From assembly GCA_904066235.2 (NCBI GenBank), contig CAJFCV020000001.1, positions 4,340,001 through 4,404,000 on the forward strand: a DNA stretch of 64,000 bases. The letters run 5' to 3'. Positions 1-8,403 of this stretch are shown here, in pieces. A program made the translations under genes and the position numbers. The notes under the pieces were generated by a model. It made no database searches. It worked only from the letters and a program-made list of their open reading frames with translations, and was not told the origin of the DNA. The stretch comes from Bursaphelenchus xylophilus (taxonomy: Eukaryota > Nematoda > Chromadorea > Rhabditida > Aphelenchoididae). The number at the start of each line of letters is the position of its first letter. Positions within the stretch are counted from its first letter, which is position 1.

Positions 1-2
1 AC

Positions 3-281
3 AACACCTGGAAGGCCATGGAAGAGGTCTACAAAAAAGGTTTGGCCAAGTCCATTGGGGGCTCGAATTTCTCTGTATCTCTATTTGAGAGTATTATGCC
101 GATCTGTGAAGTCCCATTTCACATTCTTCAAGTCGAACAAAAAAAATTCTTCGATGAGGGCCTAGAAGGTTTAATCGATGATTGCCGAAACGAAAAAATC
201 TTCTTTACTATGTTTAACCCTCTTAGATCGTCGGTAATGATGAAAGTGTTCCATAGCGAGCGAGGATTATTAAGCCAGTAG
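3..281 (+). pseudogene. aldo/keto reductase fragment, cut by the window edge and truncated
   Basis: The reading frame is open from base 3 and looks like the middle of an NADPH-dependent aldo/keto reductase: TWKAMEEVYKKGLAK, then SIGGSNFS (the family usually has IGVSNF), then ICEVP and LQVEQ, ending near FFTMFNPLRS where active members have a PLG/PLA-type turn. Family members continue for about 100 more residues (IPKS cofactor loop, C-terminal loops). Here the frame ends at 281, and a fold-back element begins at about 276. The N-terminal catalytic Asp/Tyr/Lys/His would lie left of the window. The off-consensus residues and the missing C-terminus suggest a pseudogene. A downstream exon is not excluded, but I saw none. 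Confidence 0.6.
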
Positions 282-504
282 CAAAAAACGTACCATTTTG
301 CATCCGGGAAGCATCAAAAAGTGTAGTAAAATGCCTGCCTCGCCAACTAAAAAACTCTGTTTTGAAAAGCATTTCCCTCACAAAAAGATCGTGCTTTTGA
401 AATCGGAGTTTTTTCACTTGGAGAGGGAGGTATTTTGCTGCGTTTTTTATGCCTCTCGGGTGCAAAATGGTCGGTTTTTTGCCTCTGGATCAGGTCCTCC
501 ACTG
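276..504. mobile_element. degenerate copy of the 247-bp palindromic Tc/mariner-type MITE
   Basis: The sequence folds back on itself: GCAAAAAACG..TTTTGCATCCGGGAAG on the left pairs with CTCTCGGGTGCAAAATGG..GGTTTTTTGCC on the right, around inner arms AACTAAAAAACTCTG and CGGAGTTTTTTCACTTGGAG. The right end reads GGATCAGGTCCTCCACTG followed by TA, as in the better copies at 29329-29575 and 58462-58708. The left terminus has lost the GAGGGACC part. It abuts the truncated reductase, so it may mark the break point. Confidence 0.65.
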
Positions 505-976
505 TAGGTTAATATAGTATGACCAAAGTTTTCCAAAAAGTTTCAATTTCTACATAAAGATACCCTTGCCAAAAAGTTACCCGACCGTCCCTCCTCCATG
601 GTTTCTCGTTTGCAAGGGTTGTTGAATATCCCGGCCGAGCCTGCAAACTATTTACGATCGTAAACTTTCAATCTTCATTGGCCATCCAGATGACCCGTGG
701 AAAAATGAGAGGAAATAAAAAAAAATTCTTTTATTAGTTATTTTTTCTAACAATAAAATGTTTATTAATCACTCATAAATGTAACTTTTAGCATGTTAGC
801 ATGATACGTTTAGATCTGAAATTTGGGAATAAAACTTATTAAAGTAATAAAATTTCCGTCATTTGTCGCCCTCCTTGTCCGCCGGGTCAGTCGAAGAGCT
901 CGTGGCTGAATTTTTTTTTAGATTTTCAGATTTGACGCTCAGATTTTGATGAAACTTGCCACAAACTTACAAGGCA
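505..976. other. AT-rich intergenic stretch
   Basis: I see no credible coding exon, RNA gene or intact repeat. The bases at 934-960 (GACGCTCAGATTTTGATGAAA) are a stray end of the repeat family that follows. Confidence 0.5.
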
Positions 977-1281
977 TGTACCCCAAGTGCGACGTTCAGA
1001 TTTTCTTCAAATTTTGCACACACGTCGGCAATAGACTAACTATAAGTATCAATTCCTGAAAGTTTTAGTTCGCGCCTTGCAGGCGCGAGAAATATAATAG
1101 GCATGAAACTTTTCGTGCCGAAATTCGACAAAAAGTCTCAAATTTTCGCCGCCTTTCGATCTCAAAATCTCGGTTGTTTCTGCAAAGCGCGAGCTAGGAT
1201 TCTCGCATATATTTTAGAAAAAAATATTCTAAATTTGCGCCAAGTTTCATCAAAATCCGAGCGTCGCGCTTGGGGTACTTC
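977..1281. repeat. fold-back repeat, GTACCCCAAGTGCGACG family, copy 1
   Basis: The block opens with GTACCCCAAGTGCGACGTTC and closes with the inverse (CCGAGCGTCGCGCTTGGGGTAC). Its interior (CGTGCCGAAATTCG, AAAATCTCGG, GCAAAGCGCGAGCTAGGATT) matches, in inverse orientation, the copy at 17811-18248. Decayed copies lie near 21330-21690, 36780-36900, 55215-55371 and 62880-62935. The long terminal inverted repeats and lack of coding sequence fit a non-autonomous DNA transposon. A 122-codon frame crossing it is chance. Confidence 0.7.
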
Positions 1282-2045
1282 ACGTCAAAGAAAAAGTGAA
1301 AAAACAAGGAATCTCGGATCATTGATTTTTGACGAAATGTCGCTGAATTATCGAGTCACAAAAGAAAACTTTTCCAGAGAAAAAGTTTTTTTTCGAGAAA
1401 AATGTTTTTTCGAAGAGAAAAATAATTTTTCTATCTTGATAATTCTGTGGCACTCCGCAAAAAATCAATGATCCGAGATTCCTTGTTTTTTCAATTTTCT
1501 GAAAGAATTTTTTTGACGTGTACTTCCCTTGTAAATCGTTTTAACTCACCATTACTTTCACACTCCTCGGTTGGCACGCAAACTCCATGAAACCAGCTGA
1601 ATCCTTCGAAACAAACACAGTCCGCACGCCAAATTACTTTCTATTGCAAAACGTCAAAAAAATGGTTCGAGTCAAGTCTTCCCCCGGTCATTTTCATCAA
1701 GTGTTCCCCTCTGCAGAAATACCGTAATAAAACCGCAGAACAAGCTTCTGTAAATGCATAAATAAACAAAGTATGCAGAAATAAAGCAGACAAATTAGAA
1801 ATTACACAAACGAGACAGATAAATGTTTGCTTTGGCATAATTTGGGGCTTTGTTTCAAACCTTGGACAAAAGTAAGTCAATTTGGATGATCTGTAACTTT
1901 TCTTATGGAACGAAAGCTCAGGTTTTCTCCTTATAGGATTATAGGATATTGCTTCAGCTTTCAATAGGTACCTCATTTTTAGCCATTGCATCATCTTACG
2001 TTGAGTTCATTCTCAAAAACTGAAATTTATGACTTTTGAATTTAG
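1282..2045. other. intergenic DNA without recognised features
   Basis: AT-rich sequence with short imperfect inverted repeats around 1310-1500 (ATCGGATC/GATCCGAGATTCC with intervening T-runs). I find no supported exon. A 117-codon minus-strand frame at 1641-1994 has no recognisable motif. Confidence 0.4.
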
Positions 2046-2932
2046 ATGAAATCGACTGGTTTTACACAATCACCCTCCGCTGCAACTTCGACATCGCTGT
2101 ATTCCAGAGAGGACAAGAAACGAAGACAACAGGAATAGAGTCAGCTCATGCACGAGATAAAAAAAACTCAAAAATCACGATATTACACTACCCCAAGGTG
2201 ATCAAAATCGTGATATTCGTCAGAATTGGTAGGTTTTTTGCCTTAGATCCTCTTGATTTTAAGATATATTATACTTTAAAGAGTAGGCTTTCATAATCCG
2301 TCAAAATTTTTTAAATCGGAACATTAAATTTTGAGAAACTTCTAATTTATTTTTTTGCCCGGCAGGGATTTTTTACTGGAAAAATTGCTTTTTATTCATG
2401 TTATAGTTTTAGAACGTGGTTGGATACATCAGCAACACAACTGCGAGTAGATTATTGCAATCCCAAACACAAGACCACAGGCTTAGCCAGAAAGATAACG
2501 AAGAAATTTCGGATATTACAGTATCTCAGAATGACGAAAAGTTTGATGTTTAGTTGGAATTGGTAGTTTTTTTGCCTTAGATCTTCTTCATTTTAGGATA
2601 TATTATACTTTGAAGTATGGGCTTTCATAATCCGTTAAAATTTTCGAAATCAGAACATTAAATTTTGAGAAAAATTTCGATTTAATTTTGTGCCCAGCGG
2701 GGATTTTTTTGGAAAAATTCAATTTTAGTTCGCTTTATGGTTTCAGAATGTGCTCGGAGACGTCAGCAACAGAACTTTTAACTACAGGCACCGACGGCGA
2801 GAAGAACTGGCAGCCACCGCCAGAGCCTCAGGGAAAAAAATCCAAGAAATTACAAAGGAAAACCTGAAAAGCCTATTCACCTTTGAATTGATTCCAACCG
2901 ACGATGAAGAAGATATTAATGTTGTATCTTAA
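2046..2932 (+). pseudogene. possible gene remnant with a duplicated exon-intron block
   Basis: Three exon-like pieces follow splice acceptors. Piece 1 starts at an ATG (2046) directly after TTTAG. Piece 2 starts near 2412 (NVVGYISNTT) and piece 3 at 2747 (NVLGDVSNRT, ending at TAA 2930-2932). Pieces 2 and 3 share their first residues, and the introns after pieces 1 and 2 are near-identical over about 150 bp (GCCTTAGATC, CTTTCATAATCCGT, AACATTAAATTTTGAGAAA), so a unit of about 335 bp was duplicated. Pieces 1 and 2 both meet in-frame stops before their donors. Piece 3 is clean and acidic at its end, with a KENL tetrapeptide. The function is unknown; I infer a decayed or recently rearranged gene. 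Confidence 0.35.
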
Positions 2933-2997
2933 CACATCAGTTGTTCTTCTGCTTTTAGTTTGTTGTTAATTTTACGCTTTTTGGAAATGAGTGGGTT

Positions 2998-3222
2998 TTA
3001 ATAAGCATCGTATACAATGGGTGCCGAAATATTTGTAAGGATGGGCGCAGCTCGCAAAACCATTTTTTGACGGCAATAATTTGGCGTGCAGTCCGGCATG
3101 TATCTTGGAATACAGTCATCTTTATTATGCCCCTCAATGATATCCTGACAAGGCGCAGATCGTCGCGTACTCTTGGAATCGGCTGTTCTCGGGACAGTCG
3201 GGGGTTTTGGGCGGATATCTGG
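2998..3222 (-). pseudogene. cysteine-rich exon fragment, perhaps a broken ShK-type domain
   Basis: On the minus strand an acceptor-like TTTCCAG precedes a Cys-rich stretch. One frame gives DCPEN..YATIC..LSGYH and then stops. The frame one base over continues with DDCIPRYMPDCTPNYC. Joined, the spacing loosely resembles nematode ShK (SXC) domains, which would require a frameshift near 3145. The ShK reading is inference from cysteine spacing alone. The two frames could also be unrelated chance ORFs. Confidence 0.25.
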
Positions 3223-3232
3223 AAACAGAAAA

Positions 3233-3752
3233 TGAGCAAATTTATGGCCGCTAGTCACAGTGACGGACCTGGATCCAAACAAAACTCCGCCGATTTGTCC
3301 GCCGGACCAAAAAAATCAAAAATCTTTGAAAGATAATGTTGCTCTGATGGGTTCTTGTAGCTGAGATTTTTCCCGGACTCCTAAGACTGCTTTGATCCTT
3401 TGATAAAGCCTCCGCCGGAGAAAGAAAGTACGAAATTTTTGCCATCTGTGCATCGGATGAAAACAAAAAATCGCCCCAACCTCTTTTCCAACATGAATTG
3501 CAAAAGCCGAGGGCTTTTGCAAAAGCCTTCGTCTTCAGTGTACGCCCACTTCTAAAGGTTTATAAGCGGGCTGGTTACCGCTTGACTCATTCAACGGGAT
3601 TGTTGAGCTTGAGTTGTCAACTTACATAAAGGCAGGTCAAGAACTTACTACATATTAGAGATTTTTGTACTCTACACATTTGTAAATTTGGCAGAAAGCG
3701 ATTCAAGTACAGGCTTTGACATTTTACAATAAGATTCTAATTTCAGCCATTC
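3233..3752 (+). promoter_or_regulatory. upstream region of the first six-cysteine gene
   Basis: A 520-bp stretch without a supported exon. It holds a TATA-like TTTATAAGC at about 3559-3567, TTGACTCATT at 3582-3591 (related to the TTACTCA motif seen upstream of the paralogues), and an acceptor-like TTCTAATTTCAG at 3735-3746, seven bases before the ATG, that could receive a spliced leader. Confidence 0.35.
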
Positions 3753-4106
3753 ATGTCTAAGAACGCCTTTGTCCTCGTAATGGATTCCGCCGAGTACCAT
3801 TGCATCAGAAAGGCGGAAATAGATGCCTCTTGTAACAAGAATATGCTGATGCTGATTTCGGCGACTCAAATTATTATTGTCGTCCTTTTGGTAGTCGCTC
3901 TAACCACCGACGTATTCAACTCGGAGAAAGCGCTGGGAAAAAATCGATCCGCCAGACAGGCCGAGGAATTCAAGCCTCCGGCACAACGCAATGTGCGTCC
4001 TTGCGACGAGACCTGCACGAATGGAGGCGATGTTGCGACTTGTTGCAGATCGCACAGGCTGAAAGATGGGGTCTGCAATGATAGCGACAGAGCCATGTGC
4101 TGGTAG
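3753..4106 (+). CDS. type II membrane protein with six-cysteine ectodomain
   Basis: A single open frame of 117 aa. A short N-terminus with scattered charges is followed by a hydrophobic span at about residues 31-52 (MLMLISATQIIIVVLLVVAL) and a polar linker. The C-terminal module has six cysteines: CDETC, TNGGDVATCC, RSHRLKDGVC, and a final C just before the stop. With no cleavable signal peptide and the cysteines after the span, I predict N-in/C-out topology. The spacing C-x3-C-x8-CC-x9-C-x7-C is shared with the genes at 4545, 5552, 10838(-), 11499 and 14044. Its N-terminus differs from the other anchored members and lacks a PPxY-type motif. AATAAA lies at 4129-4134. Its biochemical role is unknown; a defence or extracellular binding role is only a guess from cluster context. 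Confidence 0.75.
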   Translation: MSKNAFVLVMDSAEYHCIRKAEIDASCNKNMLMLISATQIIIVVLLVVALTTDVFNSEKALGKNRSARQAEEFKPPAQRNVRPCDETCTNGGDVATCCRSHRLKDGVCNDSDRAMCW

Positions 4107-4544
4107 AAGCGGTGGCAAACAGACAGCAAATAAATTAAATTAATTATTTACAGTATTTGTTGACGATTTTACTTCTTGAAAGTTTACTTTGAACGGTCGT
4201 TTTCTACGAATAAAAATAGTGTAGTAACATGTGAATTGATTGATAATGATAAATGAATTCAAGAAGTAATTGCAATGAGACTTTTCAACAATCTCTACAA
4301 GCGATTAATAACGGCCCTGCAGAGAGTTAACTCCCTATTAAAAATCAGCACTTTCCACGAATTGATTGGCTTCAAATCCTGCAGAAAGAACCCATTCGGC
4401 AATCAGAAAAACATCAGCATTACTCACGCCGTCACCTTCCTTTTCTCACCCGTTATTTTGCAGGTTACACGCAGTAACCTGACTACTACTTTTTTGATTC
4501 AAAAACTTTCTTACATATAATAGTTAGTTTTGTCCAACAATTTG
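4107..4544 (+). promoter_or_regulatory. intergenic and upstream region of the 4545 gene
   Basis: It carries ATTACTCACGCCGTCACC at 4419-4436, about 115 bases before the next start codon, matching the TTACTCA element of other cluster genes. An 81-codon frame at 4275-4520 shows no motif and overlaps this element; I treat it as non-coding. Confidence 0.35.
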
Positions 4545-5268
4545 ATGTTGAAGCCGGCAAAGCTGTCGTTTATTTTGCAGTCTCAACAGATTTTTAAACC
4601 TCTGCCGTCTTACTCGCCGGTGAACAATTCAAGATCACTGTCTCTGAAGAACAAGAAGTTTCTGTTTTTAATTGTCTCGTTTCTTTTTCTTACAGTCCTT
4701 CTCGTTGTCGGTATAAAATTGGTCCTTTTCCCGAACTAACAAAGAATCCGGAGATAACACTTCCACAATTCGACGTAAGGAGGATTCAGGAGTTAGAGGA
4801 TAATTTTTGAGGTGCCTACGTTGAGATGCGGCCTAGAATTTAAAATTCGCGGCAACGCAGTTGAAAAAAGCTTGCGTCACGGCGGTTTTTGAATTGCACA
4901 ATGCAAAATAATATTATATAATAGCTTCTTGCCTTCAAAGTATAGTTCACATAGCGCTTACTTTATTTTAGAACCACAGTAATGAACGCATAAGTTTTTC
5001 AGCTCAAAAACTCAAGCCAACTCCACCGTCTCTTCAGCGCAACCACGACAAAATTAGCTCTCGTCCACAAACACAGAAACCCAAAAATCTGAAGCCTGTT
5101 GCGGCTTGTGATGCGACTTGCACAAACCGCGGAGATGTCGCAGCTTGTTGTCGCAAATACCGGTGGAAAAACGGGAAGTGTATTGTACAGCGACACAAGA
5201 ACAGACCGACAGAGGTCCGAGCGATTTGTTGGCGCGATAGGACAATGGCTAACAAAGGAGTTCTCTAA
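4545..5268 (+). CDS. two-exon type II membrane protein with six-cysteine ectodomain
   Basis: My model joins exon 1 (4545-4710) to exon 2 (5003-5268) across a 292-bp intron (G|GTATAA...GTTTTTCAG|CT), giving about 143 aa. Exon 1 encodes a Pro-rich tail with LPSYSP (an LPxY variant of the PY motif) and a membrane span (KKFLFLIVSFLFLTVLLVV). Without splicing the frame stops at 4737. Exon 2 is open in exactly the phase needed and encodes CDATC, TNRGDVAACC, RKYRWKNGKC and ..AICW. Its last inter-cysteine loop is longer (14 residues) than in the other members. The GTATAA donor is weak, so the gene could instead be a pseudogene with a stop in the middle. A cDNA would settle it. Confidence 0.55.
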
Positions 5269-5551
5269 CTGTGACGTGTAGATTCTCTTGAAAATATATA
5301 GTAAAAGTAAACATCCATCAATTGACTGATTCATTTCGAACTCTGCAATTAAAACCATTTTTGGAAAACGCAAAATCAATTGTGACAGGTCTGCTTACTC
5401 ATCCTGTTTATTACACTCTCTTCGCGTTACTTTGCACTTCCAAGAAGTATTACTTTCCGATTTTTATTAAGTTCTTGTTGCTTACCCTCTGTTGGGAAGA
5501 ACTGATACCTTTTTTAACCGTTGTTTTCGATCCCGTATTTGCTAAAATCTG
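5269..5551 (+). promoter_or_regulatory. upstream region of the 5552 gene
   Basis: It holds CTTACTCATCC at 5394-5404, about 155 bases before the ATG, and a TTTGCACTTCCAA block near 5431 that recurs upstream of the 6902 gene (near 6802). The two shared blocks suggest common regulation or duplication of the promoter with the gene. Confidence 0.4.
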
Positions 5552-6436
5552 ATGTCAAAGTCCGCGGAAGTGCCGTTTATTGCACGTTCAACACATATTC
5601 CGCCAGCTTTAAGCCCACCGCCGCGTTATTCACCAGGAAAAAACCCACGCTTTCTGTATCTATACAACAGGAAATTTTTGGTCCTGATTTCGCTGCTGTT
5701 ATTCCTAATTGCAATCACACTAATCGTCGGTGTGACGTTGATATGTTTCTCTAGAATTAATGGATCTAAGGAGCTCGATAAATCCAAGTCCGATGTCTCC
5801 AAGGAACGGCCACAACAGCCCAAGCTGGGGGAGCCGTCTGATGAGGACGTTAACACTCCTCACAATTTAAGAGTTCCAGAGAAAAATGATGACGTTAACA
5901 GGCCATTAAGTCAAAGGATGGAGCCTCAGAAGCTGGGGCCGGCAGAATCAGAAAAAGAAGAGAAAACATCACACCAGAGAAATTCTCAAGCGACTACTCC
6001 TCCTCAAGAAGTCGATCGTGCAAATGCGGAAGCGCCACAGGCAACGGAGGAAATGAAAAACCAGGCCGACAAGAGACGGTTGATTCTAAGAGTGGAGCCT
6101 CAAAAGCTGGAAGGGTCGCAGCAACAGAAGAAAGAGGCCACGCGTCCAACTCAGGTTCATCTCTCGGCTCTAGAAGCTACGATTCCACCTCAAGAATCAA
6201 TGTCACAACATGCAAATCCTCTAGAAAAGGCTCAAGAAACAACCAAGCCAGTGAACCAACCACCTGAACGCACGAAGGCCACAGTGAAGCCGTTTATTCC
6301 GCCCCGAGAACGCAATATAATTCCATGTGATGAAACTTGCACTAACGGTGGAGCTGTAGCCACTTGTTGTCGAGCGCATAGAATGAGCGATGGAATCTGC
6401 GACGAAAGCAGTCGAGCCATTTGTTGGAAGGACTAG
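5552..6436 (+). CDS. type II membrane protein with long Glu/Pro/Gln stalk and six-cysteine tip
   Basis: A single-exon frame of 294 aa. Residues 1-30 form the Pro-rich tail (HIPPALSPPPRYSPGKNP) with a PPRY motif at 23-26. Then come the family juxtamembrane NPRFLYLYNRK and a span (KFLVLISLLLFLIAITLIVG, about 41-64). A hydrophilic stalk of about 190 residues rich in E, P, Q and T follows, with a repeated phrase (RMEPQKLGPAES / RVEPQKLEGSQQ). The tip carries CDETC, TNGGAVATCC, RAHRMSDGIC and SRAICWKD. By the positive-inside rule the tail is cytoplasmic and the stalk extracellular. AATAAA is at 6491-6496. Upstream, TTACTCA lies at 5395-5401. Function unknown; the layout suggests a surface-tethered cysteine-rich module. 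Confidence 0.85.
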   Translation: MSKSAEVPFIARSTHIPPALSPPPRYSPGKNPRFLYLYNRKFLVLISLLLFLIAITLIVGVTLICFSRINGSKELDKSKSDVSKERPQQPKLGEPSDEDVNTPHNLRVPEKNDDVNRPLSQRMEPQKLGPAESEKEEKTSHQRNSQATTPPQEVDRANAEAPQATEEMKNQADKRRLILRVEPQKLEGSQQQKKEATRPTQVHLSALEATIPPQESMSQHANPLEKAQETTKPVNQPPERTKATVKPFIPPRERNIIPCDETCTNGGAVATCCRAHRMSDGICDESSRAICWKD

Positions 6437-6704
6437 CGGTCTACAGATTCTTTATGTTTTTTGTCTATCTAACATGAAATTTTCTATGTAAATAAAACAG
6501 TGTATTAATAAAACTTTAAATTGAATTTCTTCAATTACATATACTCTGAATAAAATTGTTTTCCAGATATATATAAACTGTAACATGTACAAAACATTAA
6601 ATAACCAATATTCGCGAAAGAAACAGATCCTCAGCAAATGAAAAATCTATTTACGTCCGTAGGTGTAGCCTTAAACTCTTTTTGTTTTTACCACAAATTG
6701 TGAG
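6437..6704. other. 3-prime region of the 5552 gene
   Basis: AT-rich spacer with AATAAA signals at about 6491 and 6506. I see nothing else. Confidence 0.4.
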
Positions 6705-6780
6705 AAAGAAAACAGTTCCATCAATGGTTTGACGTCGAAAAAAGCTTTTGGTCAAAACGTTGAGAGGGTTACTCATGCAT
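6705..6780 (+). promoter_or_regulatory. conserved promoter block shared with the 8404 gene
   Basis: The order GAAAACAGTTCCAT, GACGTC, (GGTCAAAACG), GAGAGGGTTACTCATGC is repeated in the same order at 8229-8310 upstream of the neighbouring paralogue. GTTACTCATGCAT lies at 6768-6780, 122 bases before the ATG at 6902. The GACGTC core resembles a CRE/bZIP site and TTACTCA resembles an AP-1-type half-site. That reading is inference from short motifs. Confidence 0.55.
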
Positions 6781-6901
6781 CTTACATTTCTTTCTTGATT
6801 TTGCACTTCCAAACGTTACTGCATATTATCTGCAGTCTACCTTTTTGTGGTGCTTTTAGATATTATACCACTTCTGTTCTTGGGGGTATAATCTCCTGAT
6901 A

Positions 6902-8056
6902 ATGAAAGGCGCAAGATCGCCATTTACTCAACCTTCGTCACACGTTCCTCCAAGTCTGGTTCCTACATCGCGCTCAAGCTCATCCTCAACGCCTCCGAGT
7001 GATAAGAGCTCGGGGTCAACACTCTCTATCTGCTCCGATTTACCTCCACCGCCTCCGTATTCGCGGGGCAGGAATCCGAGGTTTTTGTTTCTATACAACA
7101 GAAAGTTTCTGATTTTAATTGCCCTCCTGCTATTTATTATTGCGATTCTACTGGCTGTAAGCCTAGCATTGAGAAATTCGCCGAGTTTTGATGGTCCGCA
7201 GGACAAGCCAATTGTTGAGAAGACCACAGTCCCGTCCTGGCTGGGAACGTCTCAAAAATTTAGAACGCCTGAGCCACGTAATGATGGGCATGCTACAGTA
7301 GCGCAGGAAGCAAGTTCAAGGGCGGAGAGCGCTGGCGCTGAGAGGTCAGGAATATTATCCACGACGCCAACTGCCGGTTCACGGATAGGATCAACGGAGA
7401 GCAGCACCCTTGCCCAAGTCACAGAATCGACGACTATAGCTGCTGGTACAAAGATAGCATCTACAACTACGGTCACTCTACCAGACACAACGACGACGAC
7501 AACCGCCGATCCGATTAAGAATTCCAGGATTCACGCCGCAGTCTCTGAAGCCGAGTCAATGATCAACGCGGCTGCATCGGAGATGGGATACAGGATGCAT
7601 GCTGCTAGCACGGAAATGGCCGTGAAGATGAACGTCATCAGTTCAATGGCGAATACAAAAGCGGCCGGCGAAGAGATTATTTCGCGGATGAAAAGCGCCG
7701 GCAATGAGATGATTTCAACGATGAATGCCGCCGGCGATGAGCTGCGATCGAGGATGGACGCAGCGCTCGAAGAGATGCGAATGACGGCCGTTGGCGACAA
7801 GATGGGATCTGATATGGCCAAGGTCCGCGAAGAAGTGCAGTCCAAATTGAGTGCAATTGGCGCAGAGATCAGATCGCGGATGAACACGGCCGCCGCACAG
7901 GTGAGGCTGCGGATGACCATGGCTGCTGCTACAGCCGCCGAGGACATGAGATTGAGGATGAACAACGCCGGAGAAGAAATAAGAGCAATGTTGAACGCCT
8001 CTGGCGAGGAAATAAGAAGACGAATGATTGAAGCAATGAAAAACATGACACGATAA
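6902..8056 (+). CDS. type II membrane protein with 11-residue amphipathic repeat ectodomain
   Basis: A single-exon frame of 384 aa. The N-terminus (PFTQPSSHVPPSL, Ser-rich, then LPPPPPYSRGRNPRF) carries a PPPY motif and the family juxtamembrane RFLFLYNRK, followed by a span (FLILIALLLFIIAILLAVSL). A Thr/Ser-rich linker (TTTTTTADP) precedes about 180 residues of near-continuous hendecads: SRIHAAVSEAE, SMINAAASEMG, SRMKSAGNEMI, STMNAAGDELR, SRMDAALEEMR, SKLSAIGAEIR, LRMNNAGEEIR, AMLNASGEEIR. It has no six-cysteine module. Eleven-residue helical repeats are known from apolipoproteins, synuclein and LEA proteins, where they bind lipid or form coiled coils; a similar role here is inference. AATAAA is at 8127-8132. 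The long antisense frame through the repeats is a codon-bias artefact. Confidence 0.85.
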   Translation: MKGARSPFTQPSSHVPPSLVPTSRSSSSSTPPSDKSSGSTLSICSDLPPPPPYSRGRNPRFLFLYNRKFLILIALLLFIIAILLAVSLALRNSPSFDGPQDKPIVEKTTVPSWLGTSQKFRTPEPRNDGHATVAQEASSRAESAGAERSGILSTTPTAGSRIGSTESSTLAQVTESTTIAAGTKIASTTTVTLPDTTTTTTADPIKNSRIHAAVSEAESMINAAASEMGYRMHAASTEMAVKMNVISSMANTKAAGEEIISRMKSAGNEMISTMNAAGDELRSRMDAALEEMRMTAVGDKMGSDMAKVREEVQSKLSAIGAEIRSRMNTAAAQVRLRMTMAAATAAEDMRLRMNNAGEEIRAMLNASGEEIRRRMIEAMKNMTR

Positions 8057-8228
8057 TCTGTATGTATTTATATATTGTAACCCAGATGTCCAGGATGTGT
8101 TGATGTTAATGACGATTTAATTTGCCAATAAACAGATCTTTAGAAACGTGAGGCAGAGGATCTTCATCTGAAAGAGAAACCTTAAACTTTCGAATCAACT
8201 CTGAAATTACTCTTTTCTATCAGTACAA

Positions 8229-8310
8229 AAGAAAACAGTTCCATGAATTGCCTGACGTCAAAACGCACAATACCTCTTTGGTAAAAAACAGAGAAAGGTC
8301 ACTCATGCGC
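8229..8310 (+). promoter_or_regulatory. conserved promoter block upstream of the 8404 gene
   Basis: GAAAACAGTTCCAT..CCTGACGTCAAAACG..GGTCACTCATGCGC matches the block at 6705-6780. A full TGACGTCA palindrome sits at 8253-8260. The TTACTCA element is TCACTCAT here. The block lies about 95-175 bases before the start codon. Confidence 0.55.
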
Positions 8311-8403
8311 TTTACGCTCCTTCTTTTGTGTGACAGTTTAACGTATCATTAACCGCGGGTTTCTTTTATTCTAACACTTTTGTTTGAGTATATCTAAATT
8401 ACA

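Noticed and set aside
1103..1471. 122-codon plus-strand frame
   Set aside because: It starts within a fold-back repeat and continues into low-complexity sequence, and it resembles no protein.
7531..8046. 171-codon antisense frame opposite the hendecad region
   Set aside because: It is the mirror of a biased repetitive coding sequence (few stops opposite GAG, ATG and GCC codons). It has no independent motif.
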